DNA of 64,000 nt. Source: Granulicella sp. L46. Its GTDB lineage: Bacteria; Acidobacteriota; Terriglobia; Terriglobales; Acidobacteriaceae. Below, piece after piece: positions 49,012 through 58,001 of this stretch (within the stretch, counting starts at the first letter, position 1; each line of letters starts with the position of its first letter). Under the pieces are notes generated by a model. That model made no database searches and was not told where the DNA came from. It saw only the letters and a program-made list of their open reading frames with translations. The position numbers and the translations under genes are program-made. Location of the stretch: contig NZ_LMUT01000009.1 in NCBI RefSeq assembly GCF_009765785.1, positions 551,187 through 615,186 of the forward strand. The letters are read 5' to 3'.

Positions 49012-50669
49012 ATGACGATCTACCCAAGACGTACGCGCTTTTTTGTCGCAGCCGCAGCCATGACGCTGGTGGCCGGTTCTGCCTTCGCGCAGGACCCGCA
49101 AGCCGAGAAGACCACGACCACCACCTCCACCGTCTCCGCTGAGTCCGCCAAGCCGCACCCTCTCACGCCCGACTCCGTCACCGACGGCACCGTCACCGTC
49201 GCCGGCAAGCCCATCGCCTACAAGGCGGTCGCCGGCCTCATCCGCGTCGGCGGCACGGATCAGCAGGATGCCACCATCGCGCTCGACGGCACCCTGCTCC
49301 CTGACTCCGGCATGGTGCCGCCCAAGCCCGGCGAAGAACCCGCCACGGCCACCATGTTCTACACCGCCTACTTTGCCAAGGGCGAGAACGTCGCCACCCG
49401 CCCCATCGTCTTCATCTACAACGGTGGCCCCGGCTCCGCGACCATGTATCTCCGCATGTGTAGCTTCGGCCCGGTGCGCGTCGTGCTTCCGGATCTCGGC
49501 CATCCCGCTGGCGGACCCTACAAGATCGTCCCCAATGAAGACTCACTCCTCGATGCCGCCGACCTCGTCTTCGTCGACGCCCCCGGCACCGGCTACAGCC
49601 GCGTCATGGGTAAGGACGCCAACAAGGCCTTCTATGGCATCGATCCCGACGCCGCCGCCTTCCAGCGCTTCATCCGCCGCTTCCTCACCAAGTACGATCG
49701 CTGGAACTCGCCCCGCTTCCTCTTCGGCGAGAGCTACGGCACTACGCGCGATGCAGTGCTCGCGGCCGCGCTGCAGCGTCACGGCGTCGACCTGAACGGC
49801 GTCGTCTTCCTCTCGCAGATTCTCAGCTTCGACAACTCCGCCGACGGCTCCGACGGCAATCCGGGCACGGACAACGGCGCTTTCCTAGCCCTGCCCAGCT
49901 TCGCCGCCACAGCCTGGTACCACCACAAGGTGCCCAACCAGCCCGCTGAACTTCTTCCCTGGCTGCATGAGGTCGAGCAGTACTCGCTCGGCGACTACGC
50001 CACCGCGCTCCTGCAGGGCACCGATCTCGACGCCACACGGAAAGCCGCCGTCGCCGCCAAGCTCGAAAGCTACACCGGCATTCCTGCGGCCACGTGGATC
50101 AAGGCCAACTTGCGTCTCACCGGCGGTCAGTTTGCCCAGGACCTGCTCGGCACCAGTGACGAAACCACCGGCCGTCTCGACTCCCGCTGGCGTGGTCCCA
50201 GCATGAATCCCATGAACTCCGAATCCGACTACGATCCCTTCAGCGAGTCCATCGAGTCCGCCATCGTAGCCGCCATGAACACCTACGCGCACAATACCCT
50301 GAACTTCGGCAAGGAGTTGACCTACGAGCCCAGCGCCCGCATGGGTGGCTGGAACTGGGACATGACCGTCAAAGGCCAGGGCGGCGGCTGGGCCGGCACC
50401 AGTTCCAACGTGAGAGCGAGATTGCCTACACCATGAAGGTCAATCCCCACATGCACATCCTGCTCATGGGCGGCTACTTCGATCTTGGCACTCTCTACTT
50501 CGGCGCTACCTACGAGATGAAGCACCTGCCCATGCCTGCATCCCTGCAGAAGAACATCGACTATAAGTTCTTCCAGACTGGCCACATGGTCTATGTGAAT
50601 CCCGAGGCGCGCGCCGCACTCCACCAGCGCACCGCCGAGTTCATTCGCGCGAACGAAGCTGGTCAGTAA
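49012..50669 (+). pseudogene. S10 serine carboxypeptidase-like gene with a one-base frameshift
   Basis: The first frame (49012-50436) gives a signal peptide (1 to about 25) and an alpha/beta-hydrolase of peptidase family S10: IYNGGPGSATMYLRM near 137 (oxyanion region) and FGESYGTTR near 240 (nucleophile Ser). It then runs out of frame after TSSNV and stops. The catalytic Asp (GGYFDLGT) and His (TGHMVYVN) lie in the next frame (50433-50669). Adding one G after base 50412 joins the two as SNVESEIAYTMK and restores a full S10 protein of about 550 residues. So this is either a recent mutation, a sequencing error, or less likely a programmed shift. A good TGGAG site precedes the start. Confidence 0.8.
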
Positions 50670-50687
50670 CCCTCCGCACGTCTCTCA

Positions 50688-50715
50688 CCAGGCCGGACGA
50701 TCCAGTCCGGCCTGG
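50688..50715 (+). terminator. Strong hairpin after the S10 gene
   Basis: A perfect 11-bp stem, CCAGGCCGGAC / GTCCGGCCTGG, with a six-base loop. Only CCATTTAAT follows, so the T tract is weak. It lies 19 bp after the stop and is probably a terminator. Confidence 0.65.
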
Positions 50716-50880
50716 CCATTTAATCCGCTGTTTCCCGCCAACCGGTCATTCCCCTCGGCCTAACGTTCCGCCGTTTCCTGCCGATATCTCCCCCAGCGAC
50801 AAGTTGCTCTCCGTGCCCCGCGCCCCTGTCTTCCGCGATGCGCCTCGCGGATGAGCACGACTTGCGCGCGGGAGTCCTTC

Positions 50881-53115
50881 ATGAACAGTAAAGTCCGGAT
50901 CTTCATCCGGTGCACCTCTCTTGCTTTGACCCTGGTTTCGCTCACACTTTGCGGCTGCTCTGGCATGGACCAGGCTGCCTTTCCCGCCACGCCTACCGAG
51001 GGCTCCGTGGGCTCGCTCCAGGGCAGCGTCTTCGGTGGTCATGCGCCCATCGTCGGCTCGCATGTGTTTCTCCTCGAAGCCACCTGGACCGGCTATGCCG
51101 TCAAGGCCAAGTCGCTGCTCTCGTCCACCTCCATCAGCGGCTATCCCGCCACGCAGGACCTCACCTCCGGCAGCGTTACCAACGGCCTCTACTACGTCAC
51201 GTCCGACTCCAACGGCGCCTTCAACGTCACCGGCGATTACAGCTGCGACGCCGGCTTCCCGGTTTATCTGTACGCCTCGGGAGGCGCCCCCAACGCCAGC
51301 ACGGTCATCAACATCACAGGCGTCTCCGCTTTCATGACCCCCAGCAACTTCACTTACCTCTACACCTTCACCGCCGCCAACCAGCTTTACCCCGGCCAGA
51401 GCGTTCAGTTCTCGAGCTCCAGCCTGGCAGGGAAATGGGCCACCCTGAACGGCACCACCCAGACAGTGCTGGCCACCCCGAGCACCACCAGCTTCCAAAT
51501 CTCGACGACCGTTGCTCCCGGTTTGGGCGCGAACACACAGACCGGCTCCATAGCAGGAGTCGGCGCCAACAACCCCGCCATCGTCAACTTGGCCATGCTG
51601 GGCATCTGCCCCGGCGTCGGCAACTTCACCAAACTAATCAGCTATGTCTACATGAACGAGGTCTCGACCGCGGCCATGGCCTATGCCATCGCAGGCTTCG
51701 CCACCGACAGCGTGCATATGGGCACGTCCACCTCCAACGAAATCGGCCTGCAGAACGCCGCCATCAATGCGGCGAATCTTTATAACGTCCAGGGCGGCGC
51801 GTTGGAACTCCCAGGCAACAGCGCCGCAGGCGAAGGCCTCATCGCTAACCAGGCCACCGTCGCCGGCAACGGCACCGTCCCCCAGGCGGAGCTCGACACC
51901 CTCGGCAACATCCTTGCCGCCTGCGTCGATTCGGCCAACACAGCCAGCTCTGCCTCCACAACCTGCACCACGCTCTTCGCCGATGCGACCAGCACCGGCA
52001 CCACCAGCGGGGTAAAACCCATCGACACCGCCACGGCGGCCATTAACATGGCCCACAATCCCGGTACCCCCAATGTCATCGCATTGTGGGCGCTGGCCTC
52101 CGGCGTTGTGCCCTTCGCTCCGCAGCTTTCCTCCGCGCCCAATGACTTCACCGTCGCGATCACCTACAACAACATCACCGCGCCCGGAAGCATTGCGATC
52201 GACTCCAGCGGCAACGCCTTCGTTCCCACCAACTCCAGCCTGGGCTACGTGACCAAGCTCTCTCCCGCTGGCGCCGTACTCGCCACCAGCGCCAGCGGCG
52301 GCAGCGGCTTTGACTCCATCGCCGTCGCCCCCAACGGCAACGTCTTCGTTGCTGCCAACGGCTCAAACGCACTCTACGAGTACACCAGCGGCCTGGCTGC
52401 CGTCAGTGGCTCGCCCCGGACGTCCGCGCAGATGAACGCCCCCACCGCCGTGGCCGTCGACAGCAGCGGCTATGTCTACGTCACCGACGGCGGCTTCAGC
52501 GCCAGCATCATCCAGAAGTTCAACAGCTCCGGATCCTTGAACGCCTCGATCAGCAGCGGCTGTCTCACCCGCGTCACGCAGATTGCAATCGACCCCAGTG
52601 ACACTCTCTGGGCCTCCATCAACTCCAGCAACGACATCTGCCGTGTCTCCAACCCCTTTGGCACCCAGATGTTCTCCACGGGTAGCCAACCCTCCGCGCC
52701 GACCAACGTAGCTATCGACAGCTTCGGCAACGGATGGGCTGCGGCAGGCGCGCAAACCAACCTCTTCATGTACTCGCCCACCGGCAATCAGAACTCCTAC
52801 GGCGTCATCAACAACGCTTTGCAGGGGGGCCTCTCGTCCCCCACCTGGATCGCCGTCGACGGAGGCAACAACGTCTGGCTCACCAACAACGGCAACTCGT
52901 ACGCGCTCTCCGTGTTCGCCCACTCCGGCGTGGCCATCACGACCAGCACGGGCTACCAGAGTGGCAATCTCAACACGCCCTCCTGGATCGCCATCGACGC
53001 CTCCGGCGATGTCTGGGTGCCCAACCAGGGCGCCAATTCCGTCACCGAGCTCATCGGCGTCGCGACCCCCACCGTCACCCCACTCTCCGCCCTCGAACCC
53101 GGCGTTCGCCCCTGA
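50881..53115 (+). CDS. Propeller lipoprotein A (first of three paralogues)
   Basis: 744 residues. The signal peptide ends LTLCGC, so it is probably a lipoprotein anchored at Cys 26 or nearby. A transthyretin-like strand set (about 42-130) with GSVFGGHAPIVGSHVFL comes first, then GDYSC, an inserted Ig-like segment, LGICP, MNEVSTAAMAYAI (about 262-274), LGNILAACVDSAN and CTTLF (about 345-370, a likely disulfide pair), SAPNDFTVAITYN, and an NHL/YncE-type propeller (about 425-730) with repeats such as VAVDSSGYVYVTDGG. It ends GVATPTVTPLS. The same plan occurs at 58002 and 60687. The ATG at 50881 follows CGGGAG. Likely surface-exposed; ligand unknown. Confidence 0.83.
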   Translation: MNSKVRIFIRCTSLALTLVSLTLCGCSGMDQAAFPATPTEGSVGSLQGSVFGGHAPIVGSHVFLLEATWTGYAVKAKSLLSSTSISGYPATQDLTSGSVTNGLYYVTSDSNGAFNVTGDYSCDAGFPVYLYASGGAPNASTVINITGVSAFMTPSNFTYLYTFTAANQLYPGQSVQFSSSSLAGKWATLNGTTQTVLATPSTTSFQISTTVAPGLGANTQTGSIAGVGANNPAIVNLAMLGICPGVGNFTKLISYVYMNEVSTAAMAYAIAGFATDSVHMGTSTSNEIGLQNAAINAANLYNVQGGALELPGNSAAGEGLIANQATVAGNGTVPQAELDTLGNILAACVDSANTASSASTTCTTLFADATSTGTTSGVKPIDTATAAINMAHNPGTPNVIALWALASGVVPFAPQLSSAPNDFTVAITYNNITAPGSIAIDSSGNAFVPTNSSLGYVTKLSPAGAVLATSASGGSGFDSIAVAPNGNVFVAANGSNALYEYTSGLAAVSGSPRTSAQMNAPTAVAVDSSGYVYVTDGGFSASIIQKFNSSGSLNASISSGCLTRVTQIAIDPSDTLWASINSSNDICRVSNPFGTQMFSTGSQPSAPTNVAIDSFGNGWAAAGAQTNLFMYSPTGNQNSYGVINNALQGGLSSPTWIAVDGGNNVWLTNNGNSYALSVFAHSGVAITTSTGYQSGNLNTPSWIAIDASGDVWVPNQGANSVTELIGVATPTVTPLSALEPGVRP

Positions 53116-53220
53116 CGCCAGGTCCCCGTTTTCACCGAATCGTTGCCCGGCCACCACCTTCGCGCGATACAGTAACTGCATACGTCTGTCTGCGGACGAC
53201 GTCCCCCCTGGAGGGTGAAG

Positions 53221-55395
53221 ATGGTTAAGCAAGTCTCACAGTCCCCGGCCCTGATGGCCGCTACTCTTTGTCTCGCGCTTCTGTCCGCGACGCCCCGCAT
53301 CCTCGCTCAGGACGCCGTAGCCTCCACCGAGTCTGGAACCCCCACCGTCACAACGCCCCCTCCCGCCGACAAATATCTCTGGCTCGAAGACACCAACAGC
53401 TCCCGCGCCATGGACTGGGTGAAGGCCGAAGACGCGCGCTCCCTCAAGATCCTCGAAGCCAATCCCCGCTACGCCGGCTACTACGCCGATGCGCTCAAGA
53501 TCGCCGTCGCCCCCGACCGCCTCCCCGAGCCCGACCAGCGCGGCTCCGAGATCTACAACTTCTGGCGCGACGCCGACCACGTGAACGGCATCTATCGCAA
53601 GACCTCGCTGTCGGACTACCTCACTGCCAACCCCACCTGGAAGACCGTCATCGACTATGACGCGCTCGGCAAGCAGGACAACGTCAAGTGGGTCTCGCAC
53701 GGACTCAACTGCCTCTACCCCGGCGACCACCTCTGCCTCGTTACGCTCTCCGCCGGCGGCGAAGACGCCGACACCCAGCGCGAGTTCGACCTCAAGACCG
53801 GCCAGTTCGTCACCGGCGGCTTCGCCCTCCCGCACAGCAAGCAGAGCGTGGCCTGGCTCGACAAGGACACCCTGATCGTCGCGCGTGACTGGGGCGCGGG
53901 CACCATGACCGCATCCGGTTATCCCTTCGTCGTCAAGCTCTGGAAGCGCGGCACGCCTCTCGACAGCGCGCAGGAAGTCTTCCGCGGCAAGCCAACCGAC
54001 CTCGGCGCCTCTGGCTACACAATCCACGACAACAAGCAGCACACCCTCACCCTCTTCTCACGCAGTGTCACCATCTTCGAGAGCGAGACCTGGGTGCTCA
54101 CGCCCGAGGGAACCAAGCAGCTCGCGATCCCCACGAAGGCCAACGTCGCCGGCCTCATCGACGGCCGCGTCCTGCTCAGCATCGACGTAGACTGGACCCC
54201 CTCCGGCCAGCTCCAGACCTTCAAACAAGGCTCGCTGCTCGAGGTCAAGGTCGCCGACCTGCTCAAGGATCCCGCGCACCTCAAACCCTCCATCGTCTTC
54301 GCGCCCAGCGCCGATGAATTCCTCGAAGGCGCCACCACCACCAAGTCCCGCCTGCTCGTCACCACGCTCAAACATGTGCAGGGCCGCGCGTACATCTACA
54401 CCCCCACGCTCACGGGCTGGACGCACAAGGAGCTCCCCGTCCCAGCCAACGTCAGCGTCGGCGTAGTCTCCACCAGTGACGCCAGCGACAACTTCTTCCT
54501 AGGCATCACCAGCTTCCTCACCCCGTCCTCGCTCTTCCTCGGCGACGCCTCCACCGGCGAACTCACCCTCGAGAAGACCGAGCCAGCCCGCTTCGACGCT
54601 AGCAACGATGTCGCCGAGCAGTTCGAAGCGACCTCCAAGGACGGCACCCGCGTCCCCTACTTCATCGTCCATCGCAAGGACATGAGGCTCGACGGCTCGA
54701 ACGCCACGCTGCTCAACGCCTACGGCGGCTTCCAGATCTCCGAGACGCCCAGCTACTCCGCCAACATCGGCAAGCTATGGATCGAGCACGGCGGCGTCTA
54801 CGTCCTCGCCAACATTCGCGGAGGTGGCGAGTTCGGTCCCGCCTGGCATGAGGCTGGCCTCAAGACCCATCGCCAGCGCATCTACGACGACTTCGCTGCC
54901 GTCGCGCAAGACCTCATCGCGCGCCGCGTCACCTCGCCGCAACATCTCGGCATCATGGGCGGCTCCAACGGCGGCCTGCTCATGGGCGTCGAGATGACCC
55001 AGCACCCCGACCTCTGGAACGCCATCGTCATCCAGGTGCCGCTGCTCGACATGCTGCGCTACGAGCAGATCGACGCCGGCGCCAGCTGGATCGGCGAGTA
55101 CGGCACCGTAGCCAATCCCGACGAGCGTGCCTTCCTCGCGAGCATCTCGCCCTATAACCAGCTCAAGCCCGGCGTAAAGTATCCCGAGCCCTTCATCTTC
55201 ACCACCACCAAGGACGACCGCGTCGGCCCGCAGCACGCCCGCAAATTCGCCGCCAAGATGGAGGAGTACCACGAGCCCTTCCTCTACGACGAGATCATCG
55301 AAGGCGGCCACGCAGCCGGCGCCAACCTAACCGAGCAAGCCCACACCTGGGCCCTCACCTATACCTACCTGGCCAGCAAACTGATGCAGAACTAG
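53221..55395 (+). CDS. Secreted prolyl oligopeptidase family (S9A) serine peptidase
   Basis: 724 residues with a signal peptide (1 to about 28, ending PRILAQ). An N-terminal seven-bladed propeller (about 95-440; start YLWLEDTNSSRAMDWVKAED) caps an alpha/beta-hydrolase domain (about 450-724). The catalytic Ser is in GIMGGSNGGLLMGVE (about 577-591), Asp in TTKDDRVGPQHA, and His in IIEGGHAAG. NIRGGGEFGPAWHEAG is typical of the family. It cleaves Pro-containing oligopeptides in the periplasm or outside. A GGAGG site six bases before ATG 53221 decides the start against a GTG at 53215. A hairpin terminator follows at 55422. Confidence 0.93.
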   Translation: MVKQVSQSPALMAATLCLALLSATPRILAQDAVASTESGTPTVTTPPPADKYLWLEDTNSSRAMDWVKAEDARSLKILEANPRYAGYYADALKIAVAPDRLPEPDQRGSEIYNFWRDADHVNGIYRKTSLSDYLTANPTWKTVIDYDALGKQDNVKWVSHGLNCLYPGDHLCLVTLSAGGEDADTQREFDLKTGQFVTGGFALPHSKQSVAWLDKDTLIVARDWGAGTMTASGYPFVVKLWKRGTPLDSAQEVFRGKPTDLGASGYTIHDNKQHTLTLFSRSVTIFESETWVLTPEGTKQLAIPTKANVAGLIDGRVLLSIDVDWTPSGQLQTFKQGSLLEVKVADLLKDPAHLKPSIVFAPSADEFLEGATTTKSRLLVTTLKHVQGRAYIYTPTLTGWTHKELPVPANVSVGVVSTSDASDNFFLGITSFLTPSSLFLGDASTGELTLEKTEPARFDASNDVAEQFEATSKDGTRVPYFIVHRKDMRLDGSNATLLNAYGGFQISETPSYSANIGKLWIEHGGVYVLANIRGGGEFGPAWHEAGLKTHRQRIYDDFAAVAQDLIARRVTSPQHLGIMGGSNGGLLMGVEMTQHPDLWNAIVIQVPLLDMLRYEQIDAGASWIGEYGTVANPDERAFLASISPYNQLKPGVKYPEPFIFTTTKDDRVGPQHARKFAAKMEEYHEPFLYDEIIEGGHAAGANLTEQAHTWALTYTYLASKLMQN

Positions 55396-55421
55396 CGCGG
55401 CGCAACAACGAAGCCGGGTGC

Positions 55422-55450
55422 CCCATGTCTCGATTCTGAGACATGGGTTT
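55422..55450 (+). terminator. Intrinsic terminator-like hairpin after the S9 peptidase
   Basis: A perfect 10-bp stem, CCCATGTCTC / GAGACATGGG, with a six-base loop and TTT after it. It lies 26 bp after the stop and 9 bp before the converging TetR gene end. From memory similar stems are common in acidobacterial intergenic DNA, so it might be a dispersed repeat rather than gene-specific. Confidence 0.65.
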
Positions 55451-55458
55451 CCACCGCT

Positions 55459-56076
55459 CTACGCCAGCCCCAACTGCGACAGCGCGAACGCCGTAATCGC
55501 CGCGGCATCTTCCTGCGGCGTGCGATCCGTCAGGCTATCCATGCGCCGCTCATTGGCGCCGCGCACCATATCCAGGATCGCCCACGCCACCGTCTCCAGA
55601 TCCACCGTCCCCGCAATCTCCCCAGCCTCCACGCCCTCATTCAAAATCCCAACAAAGTACGCATGTCCCGCCCGCAACAGCTCATGCGTCTGGCGCTTAT
55701 GCTGCGGCTCGCGCCCCACCGTCAGCAGCAGCCGATACAAACTGAGCTGTTCGTGCCAGAACTCCATTCGCACGGAGATCGCCACCGCCAGCCGCTCGCG
55801 AACCCCTGTCGCCGCCCGCGTTCGTTCCCCCGCTAATGCTTGCAGGCGTTCAATCGCCAGCCGAATCGCGGTCGCGTAAATCTCTTCCTTCGACTCGAAG
55901 TAGAGATACACGGTCCCCTTGGCCATCTTCGCCGCGTCTGCCACGTCCCCGACGCACGTGGCTGCAAACCCTTTCTTTCCAAACACCTTGATCGCGGCGG
56001 TAAGAATCTCCTCACGCCGCATGTCGGTGAGCACCTGCTTGCGTGTCGGATTGCGGGCCTGCGCGGTTGAGCTCAC
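55459..56076 (-). CDS. TetR family transcriptional repressor
   Basis: 205 residues. The N-terminal helix-turn-helix is REEILTAAIKVFGKKGFAAT ... VGDVADAAKMAKGTVYLYFE (about 20-66), the TetR DNA-binding signature; the C-terminal part is an all-helical ligand-binding/dimer domain of the TetR_C type. It is divergent from a DHA2 drug efflux gene 82 bp away, a classical repressor/pump pair. A GTG at 56074-56076 is the longest reasonable start; an ATG at 56022 would drop 18 residues. Longer frames upstream run into the efflux gene and are rejected. It probably binds the palindrome at 56138. Confidence 0.88.
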   Translation of the reverse strand: MSSTAQARNPTRKQVLTDMRREEILTAAIKVFGKKGFAATCVGDVADAAKMAKGTVYLYFESKEEIYATAIRLAIERLQALAGERTRAATGVRERLAVAISVRMEFWHEQLSLYRLLLTVGREPQHKRQTHELLRAGHAYFVGILNEGVEAGEIAGTVDLETVAWAILDMVRGANERRMDSLTDRTPQEDAAAITAFALSQLGLA

Positions 56077-56137
56077 GAAGTCAAAGTAGCACGTTTTTCG
56101 CCCTCCGTCTGAATCCCGGATCGCTCCGTCCGTCTCT

Positions 56138-56155
56138 AATGACCAAGGAGTCATT
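56138..56155 (+). promoter_or_regulatory. Probable TetR operator overlapping the efflux gene ribosome site
   Basis: A perfect inverted repeat, AATGAC-N6-GTCATT, whose centre (CAAGGA) and first arm base form the AAGGAG ribosome site of the efflux gene at 56159. The TGAC...GTCA form is like known TetR-family operators. Binding here would block the pump and could also cover the intergenic promoters. Confidence 0.6.
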
Positions 56156-56158
56156 TTC

Positions 56159-57949
56159 ATGACTGGCGGGTCAGTCCTAGAACCGGAAGAGCTCGACGCA
56201 GCGATCGAGCCCGCCCCAGAGGCCCCCGAACAGGATCTCGAGCAGGCCCTTGAACAGGGCGTTGCCCGCGCCGAATCCTCGCTCGCCCCCAGCGCTCCCG
56301 AGTTCGAACCCGGCGAGCCCCTCACGCCTCCCACGACTCTCGCCGCCCCCGCACGCCGCGCCTTCAACCCCTGGATCATCACCCTCGTCGTCACCATGGG
56401 CACCTTCATGGAGGTACTCGACACCTCCATCGCCAACGTGGCTCTCCCGCACATCGCCGGCAGCCTGTCTGCCTCGCAAGACGAGAGCACCTGGGTGCTC
56501 ACCTCCTACCTCGTCGCCAACGCCATCATCCTTCCCATCAGCGGCTGGATCTCTTCCGTCATCGGCCGCAAGAACTTCTACCTCATCTCCGTCGCGATGT
56601 TCACAGTCTTCTCCGCGCTCTGCGGGATCGCCCCCACCCTCGGCCTGCTCGTCGTCTTCCGAGTACTTCAAGGCCTCGCCGGCGGCGGCCTCCAGCCCTC
56701 CGTCCAGGCCATCCTCGCCGACCTCTTTCCCGGCAACAAGCGTGGCATGGCCATGGCTGTCTACACCGTCGCCATCATGTGCGCGCCCGTACTCGGCCCC
56801 ACGCTCGGTGGCTGGATCACCGACAACTACTCCTGGCGCTGGATCTTCTACATCAACATCCCGGTCGGCTTCGCCTGCGCGTTCCTGACCCGCATGGTCC
56901 TCACCGACCCCGAGCACCTCACGCGCAAGCGCCTTGCTGAAAAAGCCGAACGCCTCCGCACCGGCATGAAGCTCCACATCGACGGCACTGGCCTCTCGCT
57001 CATCGCCATCGGCCTCGCCGCGCTCGAAATCGTACTCGACAAGGGCCAGGAGCTCGACTGGCTCGGCTCGACCTTTATCGCCTGGACAGCCGCCATAGCG
57101 GTTCTCGCACTAGCCGGCGCCGTCATCTGGGAGCTCCACGTCAAGAACCCCGTCGTCAACCTTCGCCTACTCAAGGAGCGCAACTTCGCCTTCTGCTGCA
57201 TCATCGTGCTCGGCGTCTACACCGCGCTCTACGCGTCCACCTTCCTCCTCCCGCAATTCATGCAATTGCTCATGGGCTACTCGGCGACAGCAGCCGGCCT
57301 TGCCATCTCACCCGCCGGCCTGTTCACCATCATCGAAGTCCCGCTCATCGGCTGGGCTCTCAGCCGCGGCTTCGACGCCCGCCGCATGATCGCCGTAGGC
57401 CTCGCGACCATCGCGTTCGGCACCTGGTGGCTCTCCCTCGGCAATCTCGATATGGGCGAGTCCAGCCTCATCTGGCCGCGCGTCGTCCAGGTCCTCGGCA
57501 TTGGCATGACCACCGTTCCGCTCAGCACCATCATGTTCCGATTCCTCCCCACCGACCAAAGCAGCAACGCCGCCGGCATCTACGCGCTCGTCCGCAACGA
57601 AGGCGGCAGCATCGGCATCGCTGTCTCGAGTACCTTCCTCGAGCGCACCGCCCAGACCCACCAGGCCTACATAGGCGCGCACATGTCCGCGTCCAACCCC
57701 ATGGCCCAGCGAGCCGCCCAGGCCTTCGCCGCCGCCCACGGCACTATCGCCTCCAGCGGTTCCGCCTCCAACAACGCCTACGCCGGCCTCGCCATGTTGT
57801 ACGGACAGGTCCAGCGCCAGGCCGCCCTGCTCGCCTACATGGACCAGTACCGCATGTTCGCGTACCTACTTGTATTCCTCCTTCCGCTTGTCCTGTTACT
57901 GAAGCGCCCCCCAAAAATCACCGGAAAAATCGAATTAGAGGCCCATTAG
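56159..57949 (+). CDS. DHA2 family multidrug efflux MFS transporter (EmrB/QacA type)
   Basis: 596 residues, about 14 membrane segments. The long acidic, Pro-rich N-terminal extension (about 1-68, EPEELDAAIEPAPEAPEQ...) is unusual for EmrB. The core shows FMEVLDTSIANVALPHIAGS (motif D1 region), GRKNFYLIS (motif A), RVLQGLAGGGLQPSVQAI (motif B) and GPTLGGWITDNYSWRWIFYI (motif C), all typical of DHA2 pumps. It exports drugs or other hydrophobic compounds using the proton gradient. No EmrA or OMF partner gene is next to it. Likely controlled by the divergent TetR gene; the operator overlaps its AAGGAG site. Confidence 0.93.
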   Translation: MTGGSVLEPEELDAAIEPAPEAPEQDLEQALEQGVARAESSLAPSAPEFEPGEPLTPPTTLAAPARRAFNPWIITLVVTMGTFMEVLDTSIANVALPHIAGSLSASQDESTWVLTSYLVANAIILPISGWISSVIGRKNFYLISVAMFTVFSALCGIAPTLGLLVVFRVLQGLAGGGLQPSVQAILADLFPGNKRGMAMAVYTVAIMCAPVLGPTLGGWITDNYSWRWIFYINIPVGFACAFLTRMVLTDPEHLTRKRLAEKAERLRTGMKLHIDGTGLSLIAIGLAALEIVLDKGQELDWLGSTFIAWTAAIAVLALAGAVIWELHVKNPVVNLRLLKERNFAFCCIIVLGVYTALYASTFLLPQFMQLLMGYSATAAGLAISPAGLFTIIEVPLIGWALSRGFDARRMIAVGLATIAFGTWWLSLGNLDMGESSLIWPRVVQVLGIGMTTVPLSTIMFRFLPTDQSSNAAGIYALVRNEGGSIGIAVSSTFLERTAQTHQAYIGAHMSASNPMAQRAAQAFAAAHGTIASSGSASNNAYAGLAMLYGQVQRQAALLAYMDQYRMFAYLLVFLLPLVLLLKRPPKITGKIELEAH

Positions 57950-58001
57950 ACCTATTGAATCAGCAAGTTAGTCTTATTACGATACTTACTGTAGACTGGG
58001 G

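Noticed and set aside
56077..56502. Upstream extension of the TetR frame
   Set aside because: It overlaps the start of the efflux gene and its operator, and the added sequence has no family match.
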